Made by a program: the position numbers and the translations under genes. Shown here in pieces: positions 16,168-24,443 of a DNA stretch of 64,000 nt. How positions within the stretch are numbered: the first letter of the stretch is position 1; every line of letters starts with the position of its first letter. The stretch comes from Streptomyces griseosporeus. Its GTDB lineage: Bacteria > Actinomycetota > Actinomycetes > Streptomycetales > Streptomycetaceae. The DNA lies in the NCBI RefSeq assembly GCF_014656055.1, contig NZ_BNBR01000004.1, forward strand, positions 62,001-126,000, in the 5' to 3' direction. The notes beneath the pieces are model-generated. The model saw nothing but the letters and a program-made list of their open reading frames with translations, searched no databases and had not been told where the DNA came from.

Positions 16168-17006
16168 TGAGCGGGTACGGGGGAATGCAGGGGTACGGGC
16201 CAGGTGGTCCGGGTATGTCTGGCCCCATGGGTCCCATGAGTTCCGGGCAGGGAGCGTCCGTGCCGAACGAGCACGAAACCGTCGGCGCCTACGCCCTCGG
16301 GATTCTCGACGACGCCGAAGCAACCGCTTTCGAAGCGCATCTGGCGACCTGCGAATGGTGCGCCCAGCAGCTCGACGAGCTGGCCGGGATGGAGCCCGTG
16401 CTCGCCGCCCTCGCGGACCTGCCGGGCTCCGGCAGCACCCCGGCGATCGGTGAGTCGCTGTCCGCGCGGCCCAGCCCGCGGCTGGCGGAGAAGCTCGTCG
16501 ACGAGGTCGCCGAGCGCCGCGCGCGCAAGCGCCGCCGCAGTTTCTACCTGGTCGCGGCCGCGGCCGCGCTGATCATCGGCGGTCCGCTGGTCGCCGTGGC
16601 CACCTCGGGCGGGGACTCCGGGGGCAATGTGGCGGCGGGCGCGAGCCCCGCGAAGACGCTGTTCTCCGCCATGCCCGACAAGGTCACCGGCACCGACCCG
16701 GCCACCGACGTCACCGCGACCGTCGGCATGGCGAAGAAGGACTGGGGCACCCAGGCCGTCCTGGAGCTGAAGAACGTCAAGGGCCCGCTCAAGTGCTCCC
16801 TGATCGCGGTGGGCACCAACGGCGAGCGCGAGACCCTCTCCTCCTGGTCCGTCCCGAACTGGGGCTACGGCATCCCGGGCGCCAAGTCGGAGGAGGCGAA
16901 GAACCCGCTCTACATCGGCGGAGGCGCGGCCTTCCAGCCGAACGAGATCGACCACTTCGAGGTGATGACCTTCGACGGGAAGAAGTTGGTCGAGGTCGAC
17001 GCGTAG
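16167..17006 (+). CDS. rsuA: Zinc-binding (ZAS) anti-sigma factor paired with SigU
   Basis: A 279-residue membrane protein; ATG 16167 shares its A with the sigma stop, and GTG 16164 is an equally placed alternative. After a Gly/Met/Pro-rich leader (about 1-33) comes the anti-sigma domain HETVGAYALGILDDAEAT with the ZAS signature HLATCEWC (H-x3-C-x2-C). A basic segment RARKRRRS precedes one membrane helix (about 133-152, FYLVAAAAALIIGGPLVAVA). The outer part (about 160-279) is an RskA-like sensor domain. It should hold the ECF sigma factor at the membrane and release it on an envelope signal. The symbol follows the S. coelicolor neighbourhood (SCO2953). Confidence 0.85.
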   Translation: MSGYGGMQGYGPGGPGMSGPMGPMSSGQGASVPNEHETVGAYALGILDDAEATAFEAHLATCEWCAQQLDELAGMEPVLAALADLPGSGSTPAIGESLSARPSPRLAEKLVDEVAERRARKRRRSFYLVAAAAALIIGGPLVAVATSGGDSGGNVAAGASPAKTLFSAMPDKVTGTDPATDVTATVGMAKKDWGTQAVLELKNVKGPLKCSLIAVGTNGERETLSSWSVPNWGYGIPGAKSEEAKNPLYIGGGAAFQPNEIDHFEVMTFDGKKLVEVDA

Positions 17007-17066
17007 CCTCCGGTGGCCCCCTTCGCGTACGGTTGACGGCTGCCCAGCACGTCAGAAGGGGGCCCG

Positions 17067-19352
17067 GTGGCCGCTCAGGCTCAAAAGGAAACCGCGGTCG
17101 ACTCGGTCCGGGACCGGGAGATCAGCGTCGAACAGGAACACCTCGACCGGGTGTACCGGCGCCTGGAGGAGAAGATCCACGAGGCCGAGTTCCTGATGAA
17201 CGACGCGGCCAAGCGCGCCCAGGTCGGCACGCCCGGCGCCCTGGCCGAGCGGGACGCGCAGGTCTTCCGGGCCGGCATCCACCTCAACCGGCTCAACAAC
17301 GAGTTCGAGGACTTCCTCTTCGGCCGGATCGACCTGCTGCTCGGCAAGGACGGCAAGAAGGGCCCCGACGGGGCGTACACGGCGGTGGAGCCCGCCGAGG
17401 GGGCCGTCCGCTCCGACAACACCGCCGATATCGCCGAGACCCTGCACATCGGCCGTATAGGAGTCCTCGACGGGGACTACGCGCCGCTGGTCATCGACTG
17501 GCGGGCGCCGGCCGCCGCGCCCTTCTACCGCTCCACGCCGGTCGACCCCGGCCGGGTGGTACGGCGCCGGGTCATCCGCTCCAAGGGCCGCCGCGTCCTC
17601 GGCGTCGAGGACGACCTTATGCGGCCCGAGCTGACGGCGTTCCTCGACGGCCACGAGCTGCCCGTGATCGGCGACGGCGCCCTGATGGCCGCGCTGGGAC
17701 AGGCACGCACCCACACCATGCGGGACATCGTCGCCTCCATCCAGGCCGAGCAGGACATGGTGATCCGCGCGCCCGCCGCCTCCGTGACGTACGTCGAGGG
17801 CGGCCCGGGCACCGGCAAGACCGCCGTCGCCCTGCACCGCGCCGCCTACCTGCTCTACCAGGACCGGCGGCGCTACGCGGGCGGCATCCTGATCGTCTCG
17901 CCCACGCCCCTGCTGGTCGCCTACACGGAGGGCGTGCTGCCCTCCCTTGGCGAGGAGGGTCAGGTCGCGATCCGCGCCATCGGCTCGCTCGTCGACGGCG
18001 CCGAGGCCACGCTGTACGACTCCCCGGCCACCGCCCGCGCCAAGGGCTCCTCCCGCATGCTGAAGGTGCTGCGCAAGGCCGCCCGCGGCGCCCTGGAGCG
18101 CCCGGAGGCGCCGAAGCGGCTGCGGGTCGTGGCCTTCGGGCGCCGGCTGGAGCTGGAGGCGGAGGAACTGGACCGGGTGCGCCGCACCGCGCTCGGCGGT
18201 ACGGCGCCGGTGAACCTGCTGCGTCCGCGCGCCCGCAAGCTGCTGCTGGACGCCCTGTGGGAGAAGTCCGGCGCGGCCGGCCGGCACACCGACCCCGAGC
18301 TGGCCGCCGAACTGCGCTCCTCCTTCGACGAGGACGTCAGCACCGAGGACTCCTTCACCGCGTTCCTGGACGCCTGGTGGCCGGAGCTGACCCCGGCGGG
18401 CGTGCTCGCCGCGATGGCCGACGAGCGGCGCCTGGGCCGCTGGGCCCGGCGCGTCCTCAATCCGGGCGAGGTCCGCAAGGTGGCCCGCTCGCTGCGCCGC
18501 GACGGGCTCACCGTGCACGACATCGCGCTGCTGGACGAGCTGCAGGCGATCCTCGGCGCCCCGGCCCGCCCGAGGAAGAAGCGCGAGCTCGACCCGCTGG
18601 ACCAGCTCACCGGCCTGGAGGAGCTGATGCCGGTGCGCGAGGAGTCGCAGCGCGAGCGCGCCGAGCGGCTGGCCGCCGAGCGCGTCGAGTACGCCCACGT
18701 CATCGTCGACGAGGCGCAGGACCTCACGCCGATGCAGTGGCGCATGGTCGGCCGCCGCGGCCGGCACGCCACCTGGACGGTCGTCGGGGACCCGGCCCAG
18801 TCCTCCTGGTCCGACCCGGACGAGGCCGCCGAGGCCCGTGACGAGGCCCTCGGCACGCGGCCGCGCCGCCGCTTCCAGCTCACCGTGAACTACCGCAACC
18901 CGGCGGAGATCGCCGAGCTGGCCGCGAAGGTGCTGGCCCTGGCCATGCCCGGCTCGCAGGCCCCGTCGGCGGTGCGCTCCACGGGCGTACGGCCCCGCTT
19001 CAGTGTCGTGCAGGACTCGCTGGAGAAGACCGTGCGGGCGGAAGCCGAGCGGCTGCTCGGCACGGTCGACGGCACCGTCGGCGTCGTCGTGGCCATGCAG
19101 CGCCGTGAGGAGGCCCGCCGCTGGCTGGCCGGGCTCGGCGACCGCGTGGTGGCGCTGGGCAGCCTGGAGGCCAAGGGCCTGGAGTACGACGCGACGGTGG
19201 TGGTCTCCCCGGCGGAGATCGCCGACGAGTCCCCGGCCGGCCTGCGCGTGCTGTACGTCGCCCTGACCCGGGCCACGCAGCAGCTGACGGTGGTCTCCGG
19301 GGAGCGGGACGAGCCGGACGCGGACGGGGTGCCGGACCTTCTGCGCGATTAG
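17067..19352 (+). CDS. helD: HelD-like UvrD-type ATPase, probable RNA polymerase recycling factor
   Basis: A 761-residue protein from GTG 17067, preceded by AAGGGGG. A long coiled coil occupies the first 85 residues (EQEHLDRVYRRLEEKIHEAE), as in HelD, where it enters the polymerase secondary channel. SF1 motifs follow: Walker A VEGGPGTGKTAVALHR near 243-258, DEAQDLTPMQWRM near 547, VVGDPAQSSW, LTVNYRN, KGLEYDATVVVSP and LYVALTRATQQL. The split 1A domain carries an insert of about 200 residues. HelD proteins remove stalled RNA polymerase from DNA, and some actinobacterial relatives (HelR) protect against rifamycins. I saw no rifamycin-associated element upstream, so a housekeeping role is more likely. 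It has its own terminator. Confidence 0.85.
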   Translation: MAAQAQKETAVDSVRDREISVEQEHLDRVYRRLEEKIHEAEFLMNDAAKRAQVGTPGALAERDAQVFRAGIHLNRLNNEFEDFLFGRIDLLLGKDGKKGPDGAYTAVEPAEGAVRSDNTADIAETLHIGRIGVLDGDYAPLVIDWRAPAAAPFYRSTPVDPGRVVRRRVIRSKGRRVLGVEDDLMRPELTAFLDGHELPVIGDGALMAALGQARTHTMRDIVASIQAEQDMVIRAPAASVTYVEGGPGTGKTAVALHRAAYLLYQDRRRYAGGILIVSPTPLLVAYTEGVLPSLGEEGQVAIRAIGSLVDGAEATLYDSPATARAKGSSRMLKVLRKAARGALERPEAPKRLRVVAFGRRLELEAEELDRVRRTALGGTAPVNLLRPRARKLLLDALWEKSGAAGRHTDPELAAELRSSFDEDVSTEDSFTAFLDAWWPELTPAGVLAAMADERRLGRWARRVLNPGEVRKVARSLRRDGLTVHDIALLDELQAILGAPARPRKKRELDPLDQLTGLEELMPVREESQRERAERLAAERVEYAHVIVDEAQDLTPMQWRMVGRRGRHATWTVVGDPAQSSWSDPDEAAEARDEALGTRPRRRFQLTVNYRNPAEIAELAAKVLALAMPGSQAPSAVRSTGVRPRFSVVQDSLEKTVRAEAERLLGTVDGTVGVVVAMQRREEARRWLAGLGDRVVALGSLEAKGLEYDATVVVSPAEIADESPAGLRVLYVALTRATQQLTVVSGERDEPDADGVPDLLRD

Positions 19353-19511
19353 GGGCGGAAGAAGTCCCCGCACGGGAATGGCTCCGCGCCATCCGTTTGT
19401 TAGCCTGGACGTGACACCGGCCCGATCCAAGCCCCCGGGCCCAACCTTCGTCCCTCAGAGGGACCACTTGCCGCGAGGCGAGCATGGCGGGTCGGTGTCA
19501 CTCAGCTTCGG

Positions 19512-19552
19512 AGAGGCCCACGTCACCAAGTGTGACGTGGGCCTCTTTCTTT
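19512..19552 (+). terminator. Strong intrinsic terminator between helD and the malic enzyme gene
   Basis: A perfect 15-bp stem (19512-19526 with 19532-19546; core GGCCCACGTCAC / GTGACGTGGGCC), 5-base loop CAAGT, then TTCTTT. It is 160 bp after the helD stop and 160 bp before malic enzyme. The 359-bp gap 19353-19711 otherwise holds only promoter-like DNA (TTGTTAGCCT near 19398) and a doubtful short frame at 19484. Confidence 0.92.
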
Positions 19553-19711
19553 ACCCGATCTTCTCTCGTATGGTGGAAGTCAGTTTCCGAAAAGCTACCG
19601 GAGCTGTGAACAAAACGTCCGCAACCCGAGGCGGCTACCGCGTACTGAGGGGTAGGTGCGACGATCGGACGGCACAACTTCGCGACACGGTGAAAGCAGA
19701 GGAAGTCGGCC

Positions 19712-21127
19712 ATGGCAACGGCGCCCAGCGTCTCCTACTCGATGACGATCCGGCTGGAGGTGCCCGCGAGCGGAACCGCCGTCTCGCAGCTCACCACCGC
19801 CGTGGAGTCCTCCGGAGGCTCGGTGACCGGCCTCGACGTCACCGCGTCCGGCCACGAGAAGCTCCGGATCGACGTCACCATCGCGGCCAGCTCGACCGCG
19901 CACGCCGACGAGATCGTGGCCAAGCTCCGCACCATCGAGGGCGTCACGCTCGGCAAGGTCTCCGACCGTACGTTCCTGATGCACCTCGGCGGCAAGATCG
20001 AGATGGCGTCCAAGCACCCCATCCGCAACCGTGACGACCTCTCCATGGTCTACACGCCCGGTGTCGCCCGCGTCTGCATGGCGATCGCCGAGAACCCCGA
20101 GGACGCCCGCCGCCTCACCATCAAGCGCAACTCCGTTGCGGTCGTGACGGACGGCTCCGCCGTGCTCGGCCTCGGCAACATCGGCCCCAAGGCCGCGCTG
20201 CCCGTCATGGAGGGCAAGGCGGCCCTCTTCAAGCGGTTCGCCGGCATCGACGCCTGGCCGATCTGCCTCGACACCCAGGACACCGACGCCATCGTCGAGA
20301 TCGTCAAGGCGATCGCCCCCGGCTTCGCCGGCATCAACCTGGAGGACATCTCCGCGCCGCGCTGCTTCGAGATCGAGGCCAGGCTGCGCGAGGCCCTCGA
20401 CATCCCCGTCTTCCACGACGACCAGCACGGCACCGCCATCGTCGTCCTCGCCGCGCTGACGAACGCGCTGCGCGTCGTAGGCAAGGGCATCGGCGACGTG
20501 CGCGTGGTGATGTCCGGCGCCGGCGCCGCCGGCACGGCCATCCTCAAGCTGCTGCTCGCCGCCGGCGTGAAGAACGCCGTCGTCGCCGACATCCACGGCG
20601 TCGTCCACGCCGGCCGCGAGGACCTGGTGGATGCCCCCGCCGGCTCCGCGCTGCGCTGGATCGCCGACAACACCAACCCCGAGAACCTGACGGGCACCCT
20701 GAAGGAAGCGGTGCGCGGCGCCGACGTCTTCATCGGCGTCTCCGCGCCCAACGTCCTCGACGGCGACGACGTCGCCGCCATGGCCGAAGGCGCGATCGTG
20801 TTCGCGCTCGCGAACCCCGACCCGGAGGTCGACCCGGCAATCGCCCGTCAGACGGCCGCAGTTGTGGCCACCGGCCGGTCCGACTTCCCCAACCAGATCA
20901 ACAACGTCCTCGTCTTCCCGGGCGTCTTCCGCGGCCTGCTGGACGCCCAGTCCCGCACCGTCAACACGGACATGATGCTCGCCGCCGCCAAGGCCCTGGC
21001 CGACGTGGTGACCGAGGACGAACTCAACCCCAACTACATCGTGCCGAGCGTCTTCAACGACAAGGTCGCGGGCGCGGTCGCCGGGGCGGTCCGGGAGGCC
21101 GCCAAGGCGGCGGGCGCGACCGCGTAA
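19712..21127 (+). CDS. Malic enzyme with N-terminal ACT domain
   Basis: A 471-residue enzyme from ATG 19712, behind AGAGGAAG. Residues 1 to about 85 form an ACT-like regulatory domain (IRLEVPASGTAVSQLTTAVE). The malic enzyme core shows MVYTPGVARVCMAIAENP with the catalytic Tyr, RNSVAVVTDGSAVLGLGNIG, the metal site FHDDQHGTAIVVLAAL, the nucleotide fold VVMSGAGAAGTAI, and FALANPDPEVDP with RSDFPNQINNVLVFPG. It decarboxylates malate to pyruvate and reduces NAD(P). The S. coelicolor enzyme at this position (SCO2951) is, as I recall, NAD-dependent and linked to triacylglycerol and antibiotic supply. The ACT domain suggests an allosteric amino-acid-like effector. It is monocistronic. Confidence 0.93.
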   Translation: MATAPSVSYSMTIRLEVPASGTAVSQLTTAVESSGGSVTGLDVTASGHEKLRIDVTIAASSTAHADEIVAKLRTIEGVTLGKVSDRTFLMHLGGKIEMASKHPIRNRDDLSMVYTPGVARVCMAIAENPEDARRLTIKRNSVAVVTDGSAVLGLGNIGPKAALPVMEGKAALFKRFAGIDAWPICLDTQDTDAIVEIVKAIAPGFAGINLEDISAPRCFEIEARLREALDIPVFHDDQHGTAIVVLAALTNALRVVGKGIGDVRVVMSGAGAAGTAILKLLLAAGVKNAVVADIHGVVHAGREDLVDAPAGSALRWIADNTNPENLTGTLKEAVRGADVFIGVSAPNVLDGDDVAAMAEGAIVFALANPDPEVDPAIARQTAAVVATGRSDFPNQINNVLVFPGVFRGLLDAQSRTVNTDMMLAAAKALADVVTEDELNPNYIVPSVFNDKVAGAVAGAVREAAKAAGATA

Positions 21128-21148
21128 CGCGCTCGGCGGGCCGGCGCG

Positions 21149-21177
21149 GAGGCTGTGAGGATCACCACGACAGCCTC
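21149..21177 (+). terminator. Possible terminator after malic enzyme
   Basis: GAGGCTGT (21149-21156) pairs with ACAGCCTC (21170-21177) across a 13-base loop, with further partial pairing of flanking CCGGCGC and CACCGG. It is modest in strength. Confidence 0.4.
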
Positions 21178-21251
21178 GGCACCGGCGCGTCGTGGAACCA
21201 CCTGCCCTCGGCGGCCCTCTAGGGTGGCGGCCGGGCGACGGCGCTTTCCGT

Positions 21252-21288
21252 GTGACTCCCTAGGGTGTTCTCGTGACTCCCATGGGTG
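21252..21288. promoter_or_regulatory. Tandem 16-bp direct repeat with palindromic cores upstream of hup
   Basis: GTGACTCCCTAGGGTG (21252-21267) and GTGACTCCCATGGGTG (21273-21288) differ at two positions and start exactly 21 bp apart, two turns of the helix. Each has a palindromic centre (CCCTAGGG, CCCATGGG). They lie 145 bp before the HU start in the 305-bp gap after malic enzyme. A paired operator for an unknown regulator is the likely meaning; the rest of the gap shows nothing else clear. Confidence 0.45.
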
Positions 21289-21432
21289 CCGGATTGGCGT
21301 TCCCGCCGCAGGTAGGGGCAGGATGCGTCCCTGGGCACGAGCGCATGTCGATCTGTCGACCTGCGCGGTGCCCCTCATGCGGCTCCGCCGCGTGGCACGC
21401 CTCAACGGCAAGAAGAACACGGGAGTAACAAC

Positions 21433-21714
21433 ATGAACCGCAGTGAGCTGGTGGCCGCGCTGGCCGACCGCGCCGAGGTGACCCGCAAGGACGCCGACGC
21501 CGTGCTGGCCGCGTTCGCCGACGTCGTCGGCGACATCGTCTCCAAGGGGGACGAGAAGGTCACCATCCCCGGCTTCCTCACCTTCGAGCGCACCCACCGT
21601 GCCGCTCGCACCGCCCGCAACCCGCAGACCGGCGAGCCGATCCAGATCCCGGCCGGCTACAGCGTGAAGGTCTCGGCGGGCTCCAAGCTCAAGGAAGCGG
21701 CCAAGGGTAAGTAA
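21433..21714 (+). CDS. hupA: HU-family nucleoid protein
   Basis: A 93-residue DNA-binding protein from ATG 21433. It has the HU fold in full: N-terminal helices MNRSELVAALADRAEVTRKD, the dimer core AFADVVGDIVSKGDEKVTIP, the strand GFLTFERTHRAARTARNPQT and the DNA-gripping arm around GEPIQIPAGYSVKVSAG, ending in KLKEAAKGK. It lacks the long Lys/Ala tail of the second Streptomyces HU (HupS), so this is the general housekeeping HupA type. It bends and compacts DNA as a dimer. Upstream lie the paired repeats at 21252-21288; a dispersed repeat and a terminator follow. Monocistronic. Confidence 0.95.
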   Translation: MNRSELVAALADRAEVTRKDADAVLAAFADVVGDIVSKGDEKVTIPGFLTFERTHRAARTARNPQTGEPIQIPAGYSVKVSAGSKLKEAAKGK

Positions 21715-21766
21715 GGGCGCCTGAGCGCCGTTACGGCGTGGCGCCGTGGGCGACCGCAGCGCCGTC

Positions 21767-21799
21767 GTGGCTGGTCGCGCAGTTCCCCGCGCCCCTGAA
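21767..21799 (-). repeat. Dispersed Streptomyces intergenic repeat, copy B
   Basis: Read on the minus strand this begins TTCAGGGGCGCGGGGAACTG and continues CGCGACCAGCCAC, matching copy A (14561-14593) at 31 of 33 positions. It lies 52 bp after the HU stop, just before the terminator. Confidence 0.7.
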
Positions 21800-21819
21800 G
21801 GGCTGCACTGAACGCCGAT

Positions 21820-21849
21820 GGGGCGGTCACCCGAGTCGGGTGCCGCCCC
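21820..21849. terminator. Terminator between convergent hupA and murA
   Basis: GGGGCGG-t-CACCCG (21820-21833) pairs with CGGGTG-c-CGCCCC (21837-21849, plus strand) with one internal mismatch and loop AGT. It lies between convergent genes and may serve both. Confidence 0.75.
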
Positions 21850-21882
21850 TTCGCCGTACGCTACTGCGAAACCGCTGAACCG

Positions 21883-23223
21883 CTAGCCGAGCGCCTTGCC
21901 CGGCAGTTCCACCTTCGCGCCCAGTTCCACGAGCTTCTCCATGAAGTTCTCGTAGCCGCGGTTGATCAGTTCGATGCCGTGGACCCGGGACGTGCCCTGG
22001 GCCGCCAGCGCCGCGATGAGGTACGAGAAGCCGCCGCGCAGGTCGGGGATGACCAGGTCGGCGCCCTGCAGCTTGGTCGGTCCCGAGACGACCGCCGAGT
22101 GCAGGAAGTTGCGCTGGCCGAAGCGGCAGTCCGAGCCGCCCAGGCACTCGCGGTAGAGCTGGATGTGCGCGCCCATCTGGTTCAGCGCGGAGGTGAAGCC
22201 GAGGCGGGACTCGTACACCGTCTCGTGGATGATCGACAGGCCCGTGGCCTGCGTCAGCGCCACCACCAGCGGCTGCTGCCAGTCGGTCTGGAAGCCGGGG
22301 TGCACGTCCGTCTCCAGCGCGATCGACTTCAACTGGCCGCCGGGGTGCCAGAAGCGGATGCCCTCGTCGTCGATCTGGAAGGCGCCGCCCACCTTCCGGT
22401 AGGTGTTCAGGAACGTCATCATCGAGCGCTGCTGGGCGCCGCGGACGTAGATGTCGCCCTCGGTCGCCAGCGCCGCGGACGCCCACGAGGCGGCCTCCAG
22501 GCGGTCCGGCAGGGCGCGGTGGGTGTAGCCGCCGAGTTTCTCCACACCGGTGATGCGGATCGTGCGGTCGGTGTCCATCGCGATGATCGCGCCCATCTTC
22601 TGCAGCACGCAGATGAGGTCCTCGATCTCCGGCTCCACCGCCGCGTTCGACAGCTCGGTCACGCCCTCGGCCAGCACGGCCGTCAGCAGCACCTGCTCGG
22701 TCGCGCCGACCGACGGGTACGGCAGCCGGATCTTCGTGCCGCGCAGCCGCTGCGGCGCCTCCAGGTACTGCCCGTCGGCCCGCTTCTCGATCGTCGCGCC
22801 GAACTGCCGCAGCACGTCGAAGTGGAAGTCGATGGGCCGGCCGCCGATGTCGCAGCCCCCGAGGCCCGGGATGAACGCGTGGCCGAGACGGTGCAGCAGC
22901 GGCCCGCAGAACAGGATCGGGATCCGGCTGGAGCCCGCGTGGGCATCGATGTCAGCGACGTTGGCGCTCTCGACATGGGTCGGGTCGAGCACCAGCTCGC
23001 CCGGTTCCTCACCCGGACGGACCGTCACCCCGTGCAGCTGGAGCAGCCCGCGCACGACCCGCACGTCACGGATGTCCGGAACATTGCGCAGTCGGCTCGG
23101 CTCACTGCCCAGCAGGGCGGCGACCATGGCCTTGGGTACGAGGTTCTTCGCACCGCGGACACGGATCTCGCCCTCCAGCGGGGTTCCGCCGTGGACAAGC
23201 AGGACATCGTCGTTGACGGTCAT
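21883..23223 (-). CDS. murA: UDP-N-acetylglucosamine 1-carboxyvinyltransferase MurA
   Basis: A 446-residue enzyme from ATG 23223, the expected size. It transfers enolpyruvyl from PEP to UDP-GlcNAc, the first committed step of peptidoglycan synthesis in the cytoplasm. Visible signatures are GEIRVRGAKNLVPKAMVAAL with the active-site Lys/Asn pair near 26-27, the loop GLGGCDIGGRPIDFHFD holding the PEP-reactive Cys124, RLPYPSVGATEQVLLTAVLA and DLRGGFSYLIAALAAQG. Mycobacteria have Asp at the Cys position and resist fosfomycin; here Cys is kept, so the target itself should be fosfomycin-sensitive. It converges with hupA. An upstream region of about 240 bp separates it from the divergent YqgE gene. 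Confidence 0.95.
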   Translation of the reverse strand: MTVNDDVLLVHGGTPLEGEIRVRGAKNLVPKAMVAALLGSEPSRLRNVPDIRDVRVVRGLLQLHGVTVRPGEEPGELVLDPTHVESANVADIDAHAGSSRIPILFCGPLLHRLGHAFIPGLGGCDIGGRPIDFHFDVLRQFGATIEKRADGQYLEAPQRLRGTKIRLPYPSVGATEQVLLTAVLAEGVTELSNAAVEPEIEDLICVLQKMGAIIAMDTDRTIRITGVEKLGGYTHRALPDRLEAASWASAALATEGDIYVRGAQQRSMMTFLNTYRKVGGAFQIDDEGIRFWHPGGQLKSIALETDVHPGFQTDWQQPLVVALTQATGLSIIHETVYESRLGFTSALNQMGAHIQLYRECLGGSDCRFGQRNFLHSAVVSGPTKLQGADLVIPDLRGGFSYLIAALAAQGTSRVHGIELINRGYENFMEKLVELGAKVELPGKALG

Positions 23224-23473
23224 GTATCTCGCGTTCCGATGAGTCGGGCAGGGGAGAACAGACAGAGTAATCGCCGCCGACCCCCCTCCCGTAAGCCCGC
23301 GGAGCACCCAGCGACGTCATAGCTCTGTCACAACACGAACCGTTCGCCACCGGGCACATGGGGTCACCGGCGGGTCCGTGCGCAGGGGACGCTTCGGTGC
23401 GCCCTGGCCTGCGCTCACTCGCTTACCCCCGTTGGCTCCCCACAGCGCGGCAAGATGCGGGATCATGTCTGGC

Positions 23474-24046
23474 ATGACCGAGGTGTCCTCGCTCACAGGG
23501 CGGCTGCTCGTGGCCACGCCCGCCCTGGCGGACCCGAACTTCGAGCGTGCGGTGGTGCTGCTCCTCGACCACGACGAGGAGGGCTCCCTCGGTGTCGTCC
23601 TCAACCGCCCCACCCCGGTGGACGTGGGCGACATCCTGGAGGGCTGGGCGGATCTCGCCGGGGAGCCCGGCGTGGTCTTCCAGGGCGGCCCCGTGTCGCT
23701 GGACTCGGCGCTGGGGGTGGCGGTCGTACCGGGCGAGCCCGGCGCGGACAGCACCCCGCTGGGCTGGCGGCGCGTGCACGGGGCGATCGGCCTGGTCGAC
23801 CTGGAGGCCCCGCCCGAGCTGCTCGCCTCCGCCGTCGGCTCGCTGCGGATCTTCGCCGGGTACGCCGGCTGGGGCCCCGGCCAGCTGGAGGACGAGCTGG
23901 TGGAGGGCGCCTGGTACGTGGTCGAGTCCGAGCCCGGCGACGTGTCCTCACCGGCCCCCGAGCGGCTGTGGCGCGAGGTGCTGCGCCGCCAGCGCAACGA
24001 GCTGGCGATGGTGGCGACCTATCCGGACGACCCATCGCTCAACTGA
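23474..24046 (+). CDS. YqgE/AlgH family protein (UPF0301)
   Basis: A 190-residue soluble protein. ATG 23474 (MTEVSSLTGRLLVATPAL) is chosen because the family domain begins at once; ATG 23465, three codons upstream, is also possible. Family motifs are seen: LTGRLLVATPALADPNFERA, EEGSLGVVLNRPT, VFQGGPVSLDSALG, LRIFAGYAGWGPGQLEDEL and GAWYVVESEPGDV. The fold is known but the biochemical role is unsettled; AlgH was first linked to transcription control in Pseudomonas. It is the first of two same-strand genes; the DUF3039 gene follows after 28 bp. Confidence 0.92.
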   Translation: MTEVSSLTGRLLVATPALADPNFERAVVLLLDHDEEGSLGVVLNRPTPVDVGDILEGWADLAGEPGVVFQGGPVSLDSALGVAVVPGEPGADSTPLGWRRVHGAIGLVDLEAPPELLASAVGSLRIFAGYAGWGPGQLEDELVEGAWYVVESEPGDVSSPAPERLWREVLRRQRNELAMVATYPDDPSLN

Positions 24047-24074
24047 TGCGTACGCCCTTCAGTACCCTTGCCGT

Positions 24075-24359
24075 ATGAGCACTCTCGAGCCCGAGCGCGG
24101 GACTGGTACGGGGACCCTCGTAGAGCCGACGCCGCAGGTGTCCCACGGCGACGGCGACCACGAGCGCTTCGCCCACTACGTCCAGAAGGACAAGATCATG
24201 GCGAGCGCCCTCGACGGCACCCCCGTCGTGGCGCTCTGCGGCAAGGTCTGGGTGCCGGGCCGCGACCCGAAGAAGTACCCCGTGTGCCCCATGTGCAAGG
24301 AGATCTACGAGTCCATGGGCAGCGGCGGCGACGACAAGGGCAAGGGCAAGGACAAGTAG
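24075..24359 (+). CDS. DUF3039 small zinc-ribbon-like protein
   Basis: A 94-residue actinobacterial protein from ATG 24075. The centre reads DHERFAHYVQKDKIMASALD and VVALCGKVWVPGRDPKKYPV followed by CPMCKEIYE, a C-x17-C-x2-C arrangement that could bind zinc. The tail is a Gly/Asp/Lys low-complexity stretch (DDKGKGKDK). DUF3039 proteins are widespread in actinobacteria without assigned function. It closely follows the YqgE gene and is probably co-transcribed. Confidence 0.9.
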   Translation: MSTLEPERGTGTGTLVEPTPQVSHGDGDHERFAHYVQKDKIMASALDGTPVVALCGKVWVPGRDPKKYPVCPMCKEIYESMGSGGDDKGKGKDK

Positions 24360-24443
24360 CCCCTTCCCGAGCCTGCGGGCCCTGGGCGCGTCCGACGTGC
24401 CCGGGGCCTTCCCGCTACCCGGTCGGCGGGGTAAAGCTCTGGG

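Noticed and set aside
17007..17066. Rifamycin-associated element upstream of helD, which would make it a HelR resistance gene
   Set aside because: No matching palindrome was seen in the 60 bp between the anti-sigma and helD genes.
19484..19609. 41-codon frame (MAGRCHSASE...) as a real gene
   Set aside because: It runs through a perfect terminator stem, and codon usage after the stem is not Streptomyces-like. Kept only as part of the attenuator/small RNA idea.
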